Assembly (NCBI GenBank): GCA_964485695.1
Contig: CAZAKZ010000131.1
Coordinates: forward strand, 1 to 15,124
Length of the DNA: 15,124 nt
Reading direction: 5' to 3'
Origin: CAZAKZ01 sp964485695
Lineage (GTDB): Bacteria; Planctomycetota; JAFGQW01
In this document: one piece after another, positions 13,807 to 15,124 of the stretch
Layout of the letters: the number at the start of each line of letters is the position of its first letter
Position numbering within the stretch: the first letter of the stretch is position 1
Program-made: the position numbers and the translations under genes
The notes under the pieces: generated by a model
What the model was told of the DNA's origin: nothing
Database searches by the model: none
What the model saw: the letters and a program-made list of their open reading frames with translations, nothing else

Positions 13807-14030
13807 ATGCCCCGCACCAACCACGAGTACGTGGACACTCCCCTCTCAAGCAAACGAAGGCTCATGGAAGTCGCGGTGGAGGACCTCCTCGGAAAGAAAG
13901 GTGACATCGAGGTGGACCAGGACTGTGCGCGGTCTGCGGTGATCTACACTTTGCTAGGATTCCTGAAAAGAGAGGGCAAGGGCTCATCTTCATGTTCACG
14001 GACAACGAGGTGACGGATCGGGAAAGCTAA
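13807..14030 (+). pseudogene. Small ORF, probably frameshifted, family unknown
   Basis: From ATG 13807 the frame reads MPRTNHEYVDTPLSSKRRLMEVAVEDLLGKK... up to YTLLGFLKREGK with mostly G/C third positions. It then turns into a low-quality tail (GSSSCSRTTR) ending at 14013. Shifting frame by one base near 13975-13982 gives GLIFMFTDNEVTDRES and TAA at 14028-14030, again with G/C third positions and a natural-looking sequence. I read this as one gene of about 74 residues broken by a one-base indel in the run agagggcaagggctc. It is not recognised, it has no Shine-Dalgarno, and the sequence ahead of the ATG is AT-rich. It could also be a fragment of a once longer gene or a sequencing error. Confidence 0.35.
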
Positions 14031-14035
14031 CTCAG

Positions 14036-14065
14036 CAAAATGAACAGTGAACGTTCTCTGTTTTG
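14036..14065. terminator. Weak bidirectional hairpin between convergent genes
   Basis: AACAG (14043-14047) and CTGTT (14058-14062) form a short stem around the palindrome AACGTT. Runs of A before and T after make CAAAA...TTTTG ends on both strands. It lies between the small plus-strand ORF and the stop of the minus-strand gene at 14092, where a bidirectional terminator is expected. The stem is short and AT-rich. Confidence 0.25.
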
Positions 14066-14091
14066 ATCCGGCGATTGGATTTGACTTCGCG

Positions 14092-15124
14092 CTATCGCTT
14101 CTTTGGTGGAAGGAACCCTTCACTGTCCTCGGACTCCTTTTTCGGGATTCTGGGCAAGACATCGAGCACCACGATTTTTGACGTCGTTACCCCTTCCGCG
14201 ATCTCAACCGTCGTGCCACCGCAGAGCTTGTGGTCGGAGTAGAACTCCACGATGTAATATCCTGGAAGAAGCGAGTATCTCATTTGCCCGCGGGAGTCGG
14301 TATAGATTTCGTCAGGGCCGATCCACAAGGTAGGGCTTTCGTACAAGCAGTTTTCCCACAATCTGGAGACGTCAGCACCACCCGATCCCGAATAGGTAAC
14401 TGCCCCCCTTTTGGGGTCTTTGATCACCACCAAGACATCTTCAATACCACGACCAATGCGGTCCTGCGTCATGAGTTCGAGGGTACCGCCGTCCTTGAGT
14501 ACGAAATCCCGAAAGACCGTTCCGCCCAGAACAGTGCAGACACCTTCAAAGAAGCTCGGCGCGCAATCTGGATCTGCGGTCACCCTGATTCGGAGCTGTG
14601 CGGTGGGAAGTCCCTCAATCTTGAAACTCCCGTCCTCCGACAGGAATCCGACGAAATGCCCCAGATAGTCACCTGTTTCCGGGTCGACGGCGACGACTCT
14701 CGCCCACCTGATTTTCTTCCCCGTGGCGTGCCGGATCTTACCGACCAGAGTCCCGCCCTTCAACAGGCGGAAGACAACTCCCTGCTTGATATCTTCGTGC
14801 CTGAGCGAGACTCGTTCTGGCGCTGATTCCGCGTAGCCTCTCGCCGCGGCGGTCATTTCAAAATCGAGTGGTTCGGGGAATGCAACGAGAAAGCGCCCCT
14901 TCGTGTCCTCGACGATGATCTCCAGTCCTCCCTGCTCGGTCCTGAGCCGAAAGCCCATCCGGGCGATGGGCTCGCCGGTAGCAGCATCGAGAACCTGTCC
15001 GATGACGATTTTCGGAAAGCGCAAGGAAAAGTCGACGCCTGAGGAGCCGGCGCGCACACGGTGCTTTATATGCAATGCCGTTAAGCCCCCTGCCGTCCTC
15101 TCGGCCCCCACCGTGGTCGCGGCC
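14092..15124 (-). CDS. CarboxypepD_reg-like surface protein, 5' end outside the window
   Basis: The reading frame is open to the right edge, so the start and signal peptide lie beyond it; about 344 residues are visible. The protein consists of beta-sandwich segments of the carboxypeptidase-regulatory-like type. The clearest is IVIGQVLDAATGEPIARMGFRLRTEQGG...DTKGRFLVAFPEPLDFEMTAAARGYAES, followed by LKGGTLVGKIRHATGKKIRWARVVAVDPETGDYLG...SEDGSFKIEGLPTAQLRIRVTADP. A third looser unit is FVLKDGGTLELMTQDRIGRGIEDVLVVIKDP...DSRGQMRYSLLPGYYIVEFYSD. The tail is charged (PKKESEDSEGFLPPKKR). Such proteins are usually exported and may act in adhesion, scaffolding or carbohydrate binding; no catalytic domain is visible in this part. 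The visible end is on the far side of the gene-poor interval from the sigma operon. Confidence 0.8.
   Translation of the reverse strand, partial: AATTVGAERTAGGLTALHIKHRVRAGSSGVDFSLRFPKIVIGQVLDAATGEPIARMGFRLRTEQGGLEIIVEDTKGRFLVAFPEPLDFEMTAAARGYAESAPERVSLRHEDIKQGVVFRLLKGGTLVGKIRHATGKKIRWARVVAVDPETGDYLGHFVGFLSEDGSFKIEGLPTAQLRIRVTADPDCAPSFFEGVCTVLGGTVFRDFVLKDGGTLELMTQDRIGRGIEDVLVVIKDPKRGAVTYSGSGGADVSRLWENCLYESPTLWIGPDEIYTDSRGQMRYSLLPGYYIVEFYSDHKLCGGTTVEIAEGVTTSKIVVLDVLPRIPKKESEDSEGFLPPKKR

Overview
This is a gene-dense, GC-rich bacterial window with about fourteen chromosomal genes. No tRNA, rRNA, CRISPR array, transposase or phage gene was recognised. Several products carry Sec signal peptides or lipoboxes, and there is an ECF sigma/anti-sigma pair, a PPC-like domain and a CarboxypepD_reg-like protein. 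That mix suggests a Gram-negative-type environmental bacterium, for example Planctomycetota- or Acidobacteriota-like. The ClpS-DUF2017 pair instead recalls Actinobacteria. Taxonomy cannot be settled from this window.

Left part (1-3730). A secreted PPC-like protein (minus) diverges from a small helical lipoprotein (plus). A MazE6-like ribbon-helix-helix antitoxin (minus) follows, and its stop codon overlaps a gutted MazF toxin reading frame. Next is a tyrosine phenol-lyase (minus, GTG start), divergent from an FlK-like hotdog thioesterase (plus) across a repeat-containing intergenic region.

Middle part (3730-8000). A minus-strand run encodes ClpS, a DUF2017-like partner (TGATG overlap) and an exported HExxH protein. 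The last has protein-like codons continuing in frame past its TGA stop. Upstream lies an M2-family (ACE-like) metallopeptidase lipoprotein. A 104-bp element with perfect 29-bp inverted arms sits in the gap between this gene and the divergent transporter gene.

Right part (8000-15124). An AEC-family permease and a UDP-N-acetylglucosamine 6-dehydrogenase-like enzyme (both plus) converge on a three-gene minus-strand operon. That operon encodes an ECF sigma factor, a zinc-finger anti-sigma factor with a Val-Pro periplasmic stalk, and a lipoprotein with two PDZ domains. An ECF-type promoter candidate lies just ahead of it. Beyond is a gene-poor stretch holding a small, apparently frameshifted ORF, then the 3' part of a CarboxypepD_reg-like protein that runs off the right edge.

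The items most worth a second look are the toxin remnant with its orphan antitoxin, the inverted-repeat element, the in-frame TGA extension, and the sigma/anti-sigma/PDZ lipoprotein module.
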